This document shows positions 20,331 to 29,670 of a DNA stretch of 48,827 nt, piece after piece. Source of the DNA: Flavobacteriales bacterium (GTDB taxonomy: Bacteria; Bacteroidota; Bacteroidia; Flavobacteriales_D; Sanyastnellaceae); the NCBI GenBank assembly GCA_947488195.1, contig CANKYR010000005.1:1-48827 (forward strand). Reading direction: 5' to 3'. A program made the position numbers and the translations under genes. The notes below the pieces were generated by a model, which did not search any database, was not told the origin of the DNA, and worked only from the letters and a program-made list of their open reading frames with translations. Every line of letters starts with the position of its first letter. Position 1 is the first letter of the stretch.

Positions 20331-22307
20331 ATGTCACTTTCTACTACCGGGAAAAATTACAGGCCTGAAATAGATGGGTTAAGAGCGATAGCTATTCTTC
20401 CCGTAATCTTATTTCATTTGCAGGCGAGTTACGTTCAGGGCGGATATTATGGTGTCGATGTTTTTTTTGTGATTTCAGGATATTTAATTACGAAAATACT
20501 AGAGTTTCAAATTGTTCATGGAACATTCAGAATGTCTCAGTTCTGGATTCGTCGTGTGAATAGATTGCTACCGGCGTTATTGGTCGTTGTCCTAGTGACT
20601 CTGGTGTTAGCCTTAGTCCTTGTTTTTAAACCAACCGTAGAAAAATTGGGCAGTGATATAATGCCTGCTATTTTTTCATATTCGAATTATCATACGCTGT
20701 ATACTTTTGGCAACTATTGGGGTGGTGAGTCGCAATCTTCTTTCTTCCTTCATCTCTGGTCGCTGGCGGTGGAGGAACAATTTTATCTAGTCTATCCACT
20801 TGCTTTGTTTTTCTGCTATCGACTGTTTCGAAACATTCGGGTTTTAGTTATTTTCTCTTGCGTTGTAAGTTTTGGATATTTCATTTACACACTGAAAATA
20901 AAAGGTGAAATTGACGTAGCGTTTTACACATTGCCCTCCCGAATATGGGAGCTTTCAGCAGGTAGTTTAATTGCTTTATTTGGCTCGAAATTGGCTCAAT
21001 ATAGATGGAAGGGGTTGTGGGCTTTTCTTGGCCTGGCTCTTGTTTTTTACGCCTATTTTTATGGCGGAAAGACCATTGGACTGTATGTTGTTGTTGCTGT
21101 CTTCGGGGCTTCCATGATTGTCTGTTTTGCTAATTCGTCGAACTTCGTTGGGAAAGTATTGTCCAATCCAATACTCGTCTTTATTGGAAAAATTTCCTAC
21201 TCACTTTATCTCTGGCATTGGTGCGTAGTAGTTTTTGCGCAGAATTTTAAATACCAACTTTTTGGTTTCCTCCAATACGAAATTCATCTGGGAATCTTTT
21301 TGCTTTCAATGATTTTGGCAATAGTGAGCTACTATTTTGTTGAGAGTAAAACAAGAAATTACCAACATACTCCTAAAATTGTACTTGGGGGTGTTGTTCT
21401 TGTTATTGGATTAGCGCTGTTCATTCAATCGGATCTTTTCAGTATTGAATACGATTCGAAATACGCGAGACAGAATTTGTATTATTATCAATACGATGTA
21501 TCGCCAGATCAAATGCTAGAAGAGGCCGATGAAGCGCTTTTGGTAAATTGTAATGTAATAAAACGGGAAGAGTCTTTGAACAACGCATACAAGGAAAACG
21601 GGATTGTATTGAATGCTGCTTTGAGTGAACCATCTGTTTTGTTGCTAGGAGATTCTCACGGAGTCATGTGGGCTAAATTGATGAATGACTTATCTGATTC
21701 CTTACAAATTCCAATGACGTTTTTTACGGCGAATTCCGGAAAGCCATTTGTCAATTGGAATCAAATTGAAAAACAAGAAGCAAACGGATATTTCAATGGT
21801 GCGCAAAGAGTAGAATACGCGCGTGCTTTAAAAAGGGCTGTTGAAAAGCAAGGATTGAAATTAGTTTTTATTGCGGTTCGATGGGATGAGTTGAATGAAA
21901 ACGAGAAGGCTCAACTTCATGAGCTGCTTCAAGATCTCGAGTTAAAGGGATTGAAGGTTCTACTGCTTACGCAACCCCCAGTATTGAATTTCATGGAAAA
22001 TAAAAATGCCGCACAGTTTGCAACTTATTTGCATATTGAACCTGTTACCGGGTACAATGCGGTATCGGTTAATTCCGACGAATTGATTCGAGCAAATCAA
22101 TATGCAGTTTCGTTAGCAAGTCAATACAAGAATATTCGTGTTTACGACGTGTATCAAAACATGTTGTTGGAAGGAAAAGTAAAACTGAGTTTAAACAGAG
22201 ATGTTTTATATTTTGATGACGATCATTTGAGTTACATTGGAACAAGTATTCATAGGAAAGCCATGACTGAAATCTTGGTTGAAGAAAATTTGACAAAATG
22301 GAAATAA
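20331..22307 (+). CDS. Acyltransferase family 3 (OafA/YrhL-like) with C-terminal SGNH domain
   Basis: YRPEIDGLRAIAILPVILFH, VDVFFVISGYLI; C-terminal LLLGDSHGVMW. Confidence 0.92.
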   Translation: MSLSTTGKNYRPEIDGLRAIAILPVILFHLQASYVQGGYYGVDVFFVISGYLITKILEFQIVHGTFRMSQFWIRRVNRLLPALLVVVLVTLVLALVLVFKPTVEKLGSDIMPAIFSYSNYHTLYTFGNYWGGESQSSFFLHLWSLAVEEQFYLVYPLALFFCYRLFRNIRVLVIFSCVVSFGYFIYTLKIKGEIDVAFYTLPSRIWELSAGSLIALFGSKLAQYRWKGLWAFLGLALVFYAYFYGGKTIGLYVVVAVFGASMIVCFANSSNFVGKVLSNPILVFIGKISYSLYLWHWCVVVFAQNFKYQLFGFLQYEIHLGIFLLSMILAIVSYYFVESKTRNYQHTPKIVLGGVVLVIGLALFIQSDLFSIEYDSKYARQNLYYYQYDVSPDQMLEEADEALLVNCNVIKREESLNNAYKENGIVLNAALSEPSVLLLGDSHGVMWAKLMNDLSDSLQIPMTFFTANSGKPFVNWNQIEKQEANGYFNGAQRVEYARALKRAVEKQGLKLVFIAVRWDELNENEKAQLHELLQDLELKGLKVLLLTQPPVLNFMENKNAAQFATYLHIEPVTGYNAVSVNSDELIRANQYAVSLASQYKNIRVYDVYQNMLLEGKVKLSLNRDVLYFDDDHLSYIGTSIHRKAMTEILVEENLTKWK

Positions 22308-23578
22308 GGTTTATTAATCATGCAAGTTTCATCATTGAAAGCAAAGAGATTCGTTTGATTTGCGACCCTTGGATAGAGGGAACCGCATTCGATAACGGTT
22401 GGCGACAATTAGCGGAAACTAAATTTCGCTACGATGAATTCAATGATGTTACCCATATTTGGTTTTCTCACGAACATCCCGATCATTTTTCTCCACCCAA
22501 TTTGGTTAAGATTTCGAAGGAAGATCGCGCCAAGATTACGGTGTTATTTCAATCAACTTCAGATCGGAAAGTTTCGCAGTTTTGCCACAAATTGGGCTTC
22601 AAGGAAATTATTGAATTGAAGGAAGATGTTCCATTCAATTTGAATGAAGACTTCAGTATCATCTGCAATGCATATACCGACGGGGATTCATATGCAATGT
22701 TTCAAGTGGAAGGAAAGAAAATTCTGAATTTGAATGACTGCATTGTTAATTCTATTCAAGCCGCTCGAGAGATTCAAGCGAAAATTGGAAACATAGATTG
22801 GCTGTTTACACAATTTGGATACGCCAACAAAATTGGTAATTTGAACGATGTAGATTTGAGAGTTAAAGCCTCAAAAGAGAAGCTGAATCGAATAAATTTG
22901 CAATGCCAGGTGTTTCAACCCTCGGTGGTCATTCCGTTTGCGAGTTTTGTTTATTTCTGTCATGAAGACAATGTGTATTTGAACGAAGGTGTAAACGACA
23001 TTGCAGACGTATATCAATTCATTAAAGAAGAGACAAACGCCACATGCGTAGTCTTATATCCGAATGATAGGTGGAACGAGCACATGGAATGGGACTCTAA
23101 GAGCGCCATTCGAATGTATATTCAAGATTCAAAAGAAAAGGTTGGAAAGGAGTTGTTGCGTTCAGTGAAAATTGAAAAGAATTTGTTGATTGAAAACAGC
23201 AAGAAATTTGTTGGACAATTGAAGATGGGGTTCGCAAGAAAAAAAATGCTGATTGGAAAAATGAATGCTCTAATTTTCTTGACCGATTACAATGAAACCG
23301 TTTTGCTAACCGGAGATAATGGAATAGAATTTCTTTCTTCGGAAGATCAGAACTGGGACTTGTCCCTCAGCTCAGAAGCCTTGAATTATTGTTTTAAGGA
23401 ATTGTGGGGTGGAGAAACGCTGAGAATTAACGGACGGTTTCAGACAGGAAAGCACTACAATAAATTCAGACAGTTCAGCGACATTGCTTCTTGCTTGAAC
23501 AGAAAAGAAGCATTTCCGTATCCATCTTTTTTAGACAGGATAATGGGAAAAATCGCGAATTCTTTTGTAAGAAATTAG
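22298..23578 (+). CDS. UlaG-like MBL-fold hydrolase with C-terminal SCP2-like segment
   Basis: INHASFIIESKEIRLICDPWIEG, WFSHEHPDHFSPPNL. Confidence 0.75.
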   Translation: MEIRFINHASFIIESKEIRLICDPWIEGTAFDNGWRQLAETKFRYDEFNDVTHIWFSHEHPDHFSPPNLVKISKEDRAKITVLFQSTSDRKVSQFCHKLGFKEIIELKEDVPFNLNEDFSIICNAYTDGDSYAMFQVEGKKILNLNDCIVNSIQAAREIQAKIGNIDWLFTQFGYANKIGNLNDVDLRVKASKEKLNRINLQCQVFQPSVVIPFASFVYFCHEDNVYLNEGVNDIADVYQFIKEETNATCVVLYPNDRWNEHMEWDSKSAIRMYIQDSKEKVGKELLRSVKIEKNLLIENSKKFVGQLKMGFARKKMLIGKMNALIFLTDYNETVLLTGDNGIEFLSSEDQNWDLSLSSEALNYCFKELWGGETLRINGRFQTGKHYNKFRQFSDIASCLNRKEAFPYPSFLDRIMGKIANSFVRN

Positions 23579-24615
23579 TGGCTAGCAACACCACACATGT
23601 GGTAAAGCAAACGCGCTCCCACATTGCCGTTCCAGTCGTCTTCGCCTGGAGCAACTTCTACAAGGTCGAAGCCAATGATGTTCTTCTTGGCTTTCAATTG
23701 ACTCAATAAATACAACGCTTGTTGGAATGAAAGTCCACCAGGAACCGGAGTGCCTGTATTTGGACAAAGGGTCGGGTCTAATCCGTCGATATCGAAACTG
23801 ATATACACGTCATTCGGAAGTGCATCGATAATGGCATTGCAACGCTCTTTCCACAATTCCCCTTCGAAGGCTGCACGCTGAATTTCAGCGTCGGTATGAA
23901 CAATGATTCTTCCATTTGAATTCACCACGCGATCGTTTTCCTCTTTACAGAAATCACGAATTCCAACTTGAACCAATTTGGTTATTTGTGGAATTTGAAG
24001 CGCATTGTACATGATAGACGCGTGTGAATACGTGAACCCTTCATAGGCCTCACGCAAGTCCATGTGCGCATCTACGTGAAGTATTCCGAAGTTCTCGTAA
24101 CGCTCAGACAAAGTCTGAAGGTATCCAAGTGGAGTGCTGTGATCACCACCAATTAATCCAACGGTTTTTCCAGCTTCTAACCACTTCTTGGTTTGGTCAG
24201 CTACATACTGAACCATGTCGGCGCAGCCGTCGTTAATTTCTTTTAGAATCTCTACAAGCTCGTCGTCCTCTTCAATGCTTTCGCCTTCTTCCCAAGCTGA
24301 AATAATTTCTTCCGCTTTTTCTTTCAATGAATTACTTCTTGAATGAAGAGCACCGTTCTGCTCGACCATGGCAATGCCTTTCTTCCACAATTCAGGGAAT
24401 TCAGGATGATGAAGATCGACTTGAAGACTTGATTCGAAAATATGCTCAGGACCTTCAGAAGCCCCGCCGCCGTAGCTTACGGTAACCTCCCATGGAACAG
24501 GAAGAAGAACAATATCACTTTCGTCAATGGTGAATGGTAATCCAAACATTTGACTCTCCGCTAAACCCGCACTGTTGGGGTTGAAGGAGTTTATTTTCTC
24601 TTCTTTGTTCGACAT
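23575..24615 (-). CDS. Arginase/agmatinase/formimidoylglutamase family protein
   Basis: IGGDHSTPLG, HVDAHMDLR, SFDIDGLDPT. Confidence 0.88.
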   Translation of the reverse strand: MSNKEEKINSFNPNSAGLAESQMFGLPFTIDESDIVLLPVPWEVTVSYGGGASEGPEHIFESSLQVDLHHPEFPELWKKGIAMVEQNGALHSRSNSLKEKAEEIISAWEEGESIEEDDELVEILKEINDGCADMVQYVADQTKKWLEAGKTVGLIGGDHSTPLGYLQTLSERYENFGILHVDAHMDLREAYEGFTYSHASIMYNALQIPQITKLVQVGIRDFCKEENDRVVNSNGRIIVHTDAEIQRAAFEGELWKERCNAIIDALPNDVYISFDIDGLDPTLCPNTGTPVPGGLSFQQALYLLSQLKAKKNIIGFDLVEVAPGEDDWNGNVGARLLYHMCGVASH

Positions 24616-24621
24616 GTTGAA

Positions 24622-25836
24622 TTAGGCATTCAATACAGTTTTCACTGCATCAGCCGCTTCTTGAAGCGTAATGGCAGAGTGAACAGCTAAACCGGATTCG
24701 TCAATTAATTTTTTAGCTTCTACAGCGTTGGTTCCTTGCAAACGAACAATGATTGGAACTTGAATATCTCCAATGTTCTTGTATGCATCTACAACACCTT
24801 GTGCAACACGATCGCAACGCACAATTCCACCAAAAATATTTACTAAAATCGCTTTCACAGTTGTGTCGCGAAGAATCATTCTGAATGCAGTCTCAACTCG
24901 CTTCGCATCTGCCGTACCTCCAACGTCAAGGAAGTTTGCAGGCTCTCCGCCGCTCAACTTAATAATGTCCATGGTTGCCATAGCCAAGCCCGCTCCGTTC
25001 ACCATACAACCCACGTTTCCATCTAAGTTCACGTAGTTCAAACCAGCTTCGCCAGCTTCAACTTCAATCGGATCTTCTTCTGTAGTGTCGCGCATTGCAG
25101 CGTAATCTGGGTGACGGAACAATCCGTTTCCATCAAGAGTAACTTTTGCATCAACAGCAAGAATGCGGTCGTCAGAAGTTTTTAGAACAGGATTAATTTC
25201 GAACATAGAGGCATCGCAACCTACATAAGCGTTGTATAATTTCTTTGTGAAGGAAATCATTTCCTTGAAAGCACCACCCGAAAGACCTAGGTTGAACGCG
25301 ATGTTTCTTCCTTGAAAATCGGTAACGCCAGTCATTGGATCAATGAGTTCTTTAAAAATGCGCTCAGGCGTTTTTTCAGCAACTTCTTCGATATTCATTC
25401 CGCCGTCTGGAGAATAAACGATAACGTTTCTTCCCGCAGCGCGGTCCAATAAAATACTCATATAGAACTCACGAGGCTCAGATGCACCCGGAGAATAAAC
25501 GTCTTCAGCAACAAGAACGGTTTGAACCAACTTGCCTTCAGCTTTGGTTTGAAGAGTTACCAAGTGTCCGCCTAAAATACCTTTTGCTTTTTCAGCAACT
25601 TCACCCAATCCTTTCGCTAAAACAACACCACGTGATCCTGTCTCAGTTACTGCACCTTTCCCACGGCCACCCGCGTGAATCTGCGCCTTTACTACGAACC
25701 ATCCGGTTCCAGTTTCAGCTTGCAATTTTTCTGCAACCGTAGTTGCCTCCTCAGGGGTAGTTGCAACATAACCGCGTTGCACGGTTACGCCGAATTGTGA
25801 AAGGATACTTTTTCCTTGATATTCGTGAATGTTCAT
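24622..25836 (-). CDS. sucC: Succinyl-CoA synthetase (ADP-forming) beta subunit
   Basis: MNIHEYQGKSILSQFGV, VNIFGGIVRCDRVA. Confidence 0.95.
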   Translation of the reverse strand: MNIHEYQGKSILSQFGVTVQRGYVATTPEEATTVAEKLQAETGTGWFVVKAQIHAGGRGKGAVTETGSRGVVLAKGLGEVAEKAKGILGGHLVTLQTKAEGKLVQTVLVAEDVYSPGASEPREFYMSILLDRAAGRNVIVYSPDGGMNIEEVAEKTPERIFKELIDPMTGVTDFQGRNIAFNLGLSGGAFKEMISFTKKLYNAYVGCDASMFEINPVLKTSDDRILAVDAKVTLDGNGLFRHPDYAAMRDTTEEDPIEVEAGEAGLNYVNLDGNVGCMVNGAGLAMATMDIIKLSGGEPANFLDVGGTADAKRVETAFRMILRDTTVKAILVNIFGGIVRCDRVAQGVVDAYKNIGDIQVPIIVRLQGTNAVEAKKLIDESGLAVHSAITLQEAADAVKTVLNA

Positions 25837-25898
25837 AGTTCAATATTTGCGACGCGAATGTACTAAATAATGACGAAGTTTTTGTTCATCTTTGTACT

Positions 25899-26549
25899 AT
25901 GATTCATGCATCGGGAATTTATAAGGGATACGGAAAGGTTCAAGTATTGAATAACGTTTCGTTAGACATTCAAAAAAGTGAAATTGTTTCAATCGTAGGT
26001 GCTAGCGGAGCTGGTAAAACAACGCTTTTGCAAATCCTTGGCACGTTGGATAATCCAGATAAGGGAAAGGTGACTATCGATGGTGTGAATCCCTTCCAAT
26101 TGAAACAGCGCGAGCTTGCTCGTTTTCGAAATTTACATCTAGGTTTTGTCTTTCAATTCCACAATTTATTGGCTGAATTTACCGCTAATGAAAATGTGTG
26201 TATTCCTGCGCTTATTGCAGGAGTTGAAAAGAAAGAAGCTGAAAAAAAAGCAGCCTTTTGGTTGGAAAGATTAGGCCTTAGCCACAGAGCTGAACATAAG
26301 CCGTCTGAAATGTCGGGAGGAGAGCAACAGCGCGTAGCAGTAGCAAGAGCGTTAATGAACAATCCGAAAGTGGTCTTCGCCGATGAGCCTTCAGGAAATT
26401 TAGACAAGGCGAATGCGGTTGCACTGCACAATCTGTTTTTCGAATTAAGAAATGAATTTCATCACAGCTTCGTCATAGTAACGCACAACGAAGAATTGGC
26501 CTCACAAGCAGATCGCAAGATTGTGATGAGCGACGGTCAGATTATTTAA
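25899..26549 (+). CDS. LolD-like ABC transporter ATP-binding protein
   Basis: [11 protein letters not shown] Walker [16 protein letters not shown] signature, [12 protein letters not shown] Walker B. Confidence 0.92.
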   Translation: MIHASGIYKGYGKVQVLNNVSLDIQKSEIVSIVGASGAGKTTLLQILGTLDNPDKGKVTIDGVNPFQLKQRELARFRNLHLGFVFQFHNLLAEFTANENVCIPALIAGVEKKEAEKKAAFWLERLGLSHRAEHKPSEMSGGEQQRVAVARALMNNPKVVFADEPSGNLDKANAVALHNLFFELRNEFHHSFVIVTHNEELASQADRKIVMSDGQII

Positions 26550-26931
26550 TAAACGATGTCGCCCAGATTGAGCGGGAAAGTTTGAATAGAATCGGGAATA
26601 GAAGAATTGTGAAAGCGATCCCCGTCAATAAAAATGTTTTCGGGTGAGTTAAAAAACCAAATTCCAAGATGCCAAGGGCATCACAAGCTTTGAGCGCAAT
26701 TAAAATTGCCAACCACATGGTTACGGTAAGTCCCCAACTCACATAAGCAGCTCCGAAATAAAATCCAGGTTCGGGATTGAAATTAGTTCCACATTCAACG
26801 CATTCAGATTTTACTTGACCGAGTTTATTGAAGGAGAGAATGGATTCGTTCACGAACAAATGGCCTTTGCCGCAATGTGGGCATTTCATTTTCAGGACTT
26901 TCCCGAAGGCTGTTTTTGATTCAGTTTCCAT
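26542..26931 (-). CDS. DUF983 family zinc-ribbon membrane protein
   Basis: [10 protein letters not shown]...[23 protein letters not shown]. Confidence 0.85.
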   Translation of the reverse strand: METESKTAFGKVLKMKCPHCGKGHLFVNESILSFNKLGQVKSECVECGTNFNPEPGFYFGAAYVSWGLTVTMWLAILIALKACDALGILEFGFLTHPKTFLLTGIAFTILLFPILFKLSRSIWATSFIK

Positions 26932-26965
26932 TGTGCGAAGTTAGTTGGAATTAAAAAACACGATA

Positions 26966-26981
26966 TGTGACAGAAGTCACT
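26966..26981. promoter_or_regulatory. Crp/Fnr-like palindromic operator candidate
   Basis: TGTGA-CAGAAG-TCACT, upstream of the DUF983 gene. Confidence 0.4.
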
Positions 26982-27977
26982 TTATTGGCAAATGAGCGTG
27001 TCGTAATATGCACCATAGCCCGCCCAAACGCCCAATCCACCTTCAACATTGGATTTCACATTGCTTGGAGAGGCAAAAGGAGATCCCTGATTCGCCAATT
27101 GATCTTCGTATGATTTATAAAATTTATAAACGTTCATATCGATACTGCAACCGCGGACTACAACCGTATCTCCTCTTTTGAAAAAGCCTCGCTCTTCACG
27201 ACGGTCGTCGAATTTATCACTGAATGCGATTGCCCCTCGGTAATAGGCGAAATCAAAATTTAGTCCATTGAAAAATTCATCATCGTATACACTAGGCATT
27301 GGACTTATGTAGATTAGATCCTTTTGTTGCCCGCGTAAATAAGTGTCTCTTGTTATCCATTGGGGATAATGACTAATTCGCTTGGCAGACCAACGGTAGG
27401 CATTTCCTAACGAATCTGGATCTGTCATATTTCCATAAATAAAACCCAAAGAATCGAGTGGGTTCCCCGAAGGCGATTCAAACCAAAGGCTATCAAGCGG
27501 AACAGGAAAATTCACTTTAGTGACAGCCTGCAAATGATGATAGTCTTTGTCAACAATGAGAGTATATGTTTCTCCGGACAGTCCAAGTGCCTGTGGTGAC
27601 AAGGAGGTGTAAACACAAATATTTAAACCGAGCACAGCTTCTGGTGATAGACCTGAAATTTGAGAAGCAAGCATAAGTTGTTCAATAGTCATATCTACTG
27701 GGCAAAACATGTCCAACGTTAGTGTGTCTGTTCCATGAACCATTTTCACTTGAGCATCCTTTACATAAGAATTGGCAAGGGCATTTAAGTCTGCAGGATC
27801 GAAGTAACCTGCCGAATAGCTAAGTACGACAATCGGAGCTTGCCCCGGCTCAATGCTCCCTTGTACAACAATTTTCGCGTCCGCTTGAGGTAAATCAACC
27901 GTAATGTCTTTTTCGCAGCCGACAAGAAATAGAACAGCCACTATCACAATTCCTAAAGCACCAAACGATTTTTTCAT
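26982..27977 (-). CDS. DUF4249 family lipoprotein
   Basis: MKKSFGALGIVIVAVLFLVGCEKDITVDLPQADAKIVVQGSIEPGQAPIVVLS. Confidence 0.8.
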   Translation of the reverse strand: MKKSFGALGIVIVAVLFLVGCEKDITVDLPQADAKIVVQGSIEPGQAPIVVLSYSAGYFDPADLNALANSYVKDAQVKMVHGTDTLTLDMFCPVDMTIEQLMLASQISGLSPEAVLGLNICVYTSLSPQALGLSGETYTLIVDKDYHHLQAVTKVNFPVPLDSLWFESPSGNPLDSLGFIYGNMTDPDSLGNAYRWSAKRISHYPQWITRDTYLRGQQKDLIYISPMPSVYDDEFFNGLNFDFAYYRGAIAFSDKFDDRREERGFFKRGDTVVVRGCSIDMNVYKFYKSYEDQLANQGSPFASPSNVKSNVEGGLGVWAGYGAYYDTLICQ

Positions 27978-28053
27978 GTTTGTAAAATTACAATCAATTT
28001 CTTCCGACAATAAAAATATTTTGGTGTCGTTTTTGTTCAACTTGAAATCAAAT

Positions 28054-28061
28054 TATTTTTG
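28054..28061 (+). promoter_or_regulatory. TAnnTTTG -7 element for htrA
   Basis: TATTTTTG 20 nt before ATG 28082. Confidence 0.5.
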
Positions 28062-28081
28062 TCAATATAAATTAAAAAAGT

Positions 28082-29521
28082 ATGAAAAAGAGTCTAGTCA
28101 CTTTCGCCGCAGCCTTTGCTGGCGGTATTATTGCCCTGGCTGCATACCATTTTGTGGTGAAGCCTAATTCGAGTTCTCTCGATTGGAATTCAAATGTTCC
28201 CGCAACTTTTGCGAATTATTCGGGAATGCCCGGCGCTGGCGGAGATTTCGTTGTAGCCGCCGAACGAACCGTGAATTCAGTGGTTCATGTTAAAACTGAA
28301 ATAAAAACAACTTCTTACGATCCTTGGGGTGGCTTCTTTGGTTATCAGCAACAACCACAAACACAAATGGCCTCAGGCTCGGGTGTCATTATTTCAGCAG
28401 ATGGCTACATTATCACGAACAACCACGTCATAGAAGGTGCTGAAAAAGTGACAGTCACTTTAAACAACAACAAAAATTACGAAGCAACTTTGGTCGGAAG
28501 AGACCCAAGTTCTGACATTGCTGTTTTGAAAATAGACGAGTCGAATCTTCCTTCGATTGCATGGGGAAACAGCGACGCGGTTCACATTGGACAATGGGTG
28601 CTCGCAGTGGGAAATCCTTTTGAATTAACATCTACCGTTACGGCTGGTATCGTTAGCGCAAAGGGAAGAAACATCAATATCATTGGCGAGGGTAAAGGTT
28701 CGGAAGTTCTTCCTGTAGAATCCTTCATTCAGACAGATGCAGCGGTAAATCCAGGTAATAGCGGTGGAGCCTTGGTCAATACCAACGGAGAACTCATCGG
28801 AATAAACACAGCCATCGCTTCGCGCACAGGATCATATGCAGGTTATTCTTTTGCAATTCCCGCTTCCATTGCAAAGAAAGTCGCCGATGATATTATAGAA
28901 TTCGGAAATGTTCAGCGCGGGTTCTTGGGCGTCCAAATTTCAGCAGTTACGGAAGAGCAAGCCAAAGAAGCAGATTTACCGGTGGTTTCGGGAGTATACA
29001 TAAACAATGTAACAGCGGGAGGTGCTGCTGAATCAGCAGGTCTAGAAGCTGGAGATATTATTTTGAAAGTGGCTGATTATTCGGTTTCTACCGTTCCGCA
29101 ATTGCAGGAGCAGATTAGCAAGTTCAGACCGGGCAACAAGGTGAATTTAATTATTTGGAGAAATGGGAAAGAAAAAAATATGGAAGTCGAGCTGAAGAAT
29201 AAATCAGGAAAGGCCGAATTGGAAAATTTCGAAGAGATTGCTGCTGAAAATATTTCTTCGCTGGGCGCTGAATTTACTTCCCCTTCAGAGAGTGAGTGCA
29301 AAGCCTTACGTATTCAAGGCGGTGCAAAAGTGGGAGTGCTTTCAGTAGGAAAGCTAAGAAGTGCAGGGGTGAAGACAGGCTTTATTGTTACGAAGGTAGA
29401 CGGAGTTCAAGTGACTTCGCCAGAGCAACTTCAATCGTTGTTGAAATCCAAGTCAGGAGGCATTTTGTTGGAAGGGGTTTATCCGAATGGAACCCGAGCG
29501 TATTATGGCTTCGGTATATAA
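28082..29521 (+). CDS. DegP/HtrA-type serine protease with PDZ domains
   Basis: ITNNHVIEGAE, NSDIAVLKI-like DPSSDIAVLKI, NPGNSGGALVNTNGELIGINTAI. Confidence 0.95.
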   Translation: MKKSLVTFAAAFAGGIIALAAYHFVVKPNSSSLDWNSNVPATFANYSGMPGAGGDFVVAAERTVNSVVHVKTEIKTTSYDPWGGFFGYQQQPQTQMASGSGVIISADGYIITNNHVIEGAEKVTVTLNNNKNYEATLVGRDPSSDIAVLKIDESNLPSIAWGNSDAVHIGQWVLAVGNPFELTSTVTAGIVSAKGRNINIIGEGKGSEVLPVESFIQTDAAVNPGNSGGALVNTNGELIGINTAIASRTGSYAGYSFAIPASIAKKVADDIIEFGNVQRGFLGVQISAVTEEQAKEADLPVVSGVYINNVTAGGAAESAGLEAGDIILKVADYSVSTVPQLQEQISKFRPGNKVNLIIWRNGKEKNMEVELKNKSGKAELENFEEIAAENISSLGAEFTSPSESECKALRIQGGAKVGVLSVGKLRSAGVKTGFIVTKVDGVQVTSPEQLQSLLKSKSGGILLEGVYPNGTRAYYGFGI

Positions 29522-29548
29522 ATACCAAGAATTATTTTGAATGAAAAT

Positions 29549-29582
29549 AGCCTCGTGAAATGAATCCGAGGCTGTTTTTTTT
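29549..29582 (+). terminator. Rho-independent terminator
   Basis: AGCCTCG...CGAGGCT stem with T8. Confidence 0.85.
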
Positions 29583-29605
29583 GCTGCAAGTTCATTCGCT
29601 TGAAC

Positions 29606-29613
29606 TATCTTTG
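29606..29613 (+). promoter_or_regulatory. TAnnTTTG -7 element for the GAPDH gene
   Basis: TATCTTTG 57 nt before ATG 29671. Confidence 0.55.
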
Positions 29614-29670
29614 CGGCGTCTTGAAAAAATGATTTTCAAGAAGAAAAATCAACTCATTTAAATTTATTTT

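Noticed and set aside
24773-25742. Plus-strand ORFs opposite sucC
   Set aside because: Antisense of a highly conserved gene with no domain signature.
28440-28465. GTGACAGTCAC palindrome similar to the Crp/Fnr-like site
   Set aside because: Inside the htrA coding sequence with no promoter context.
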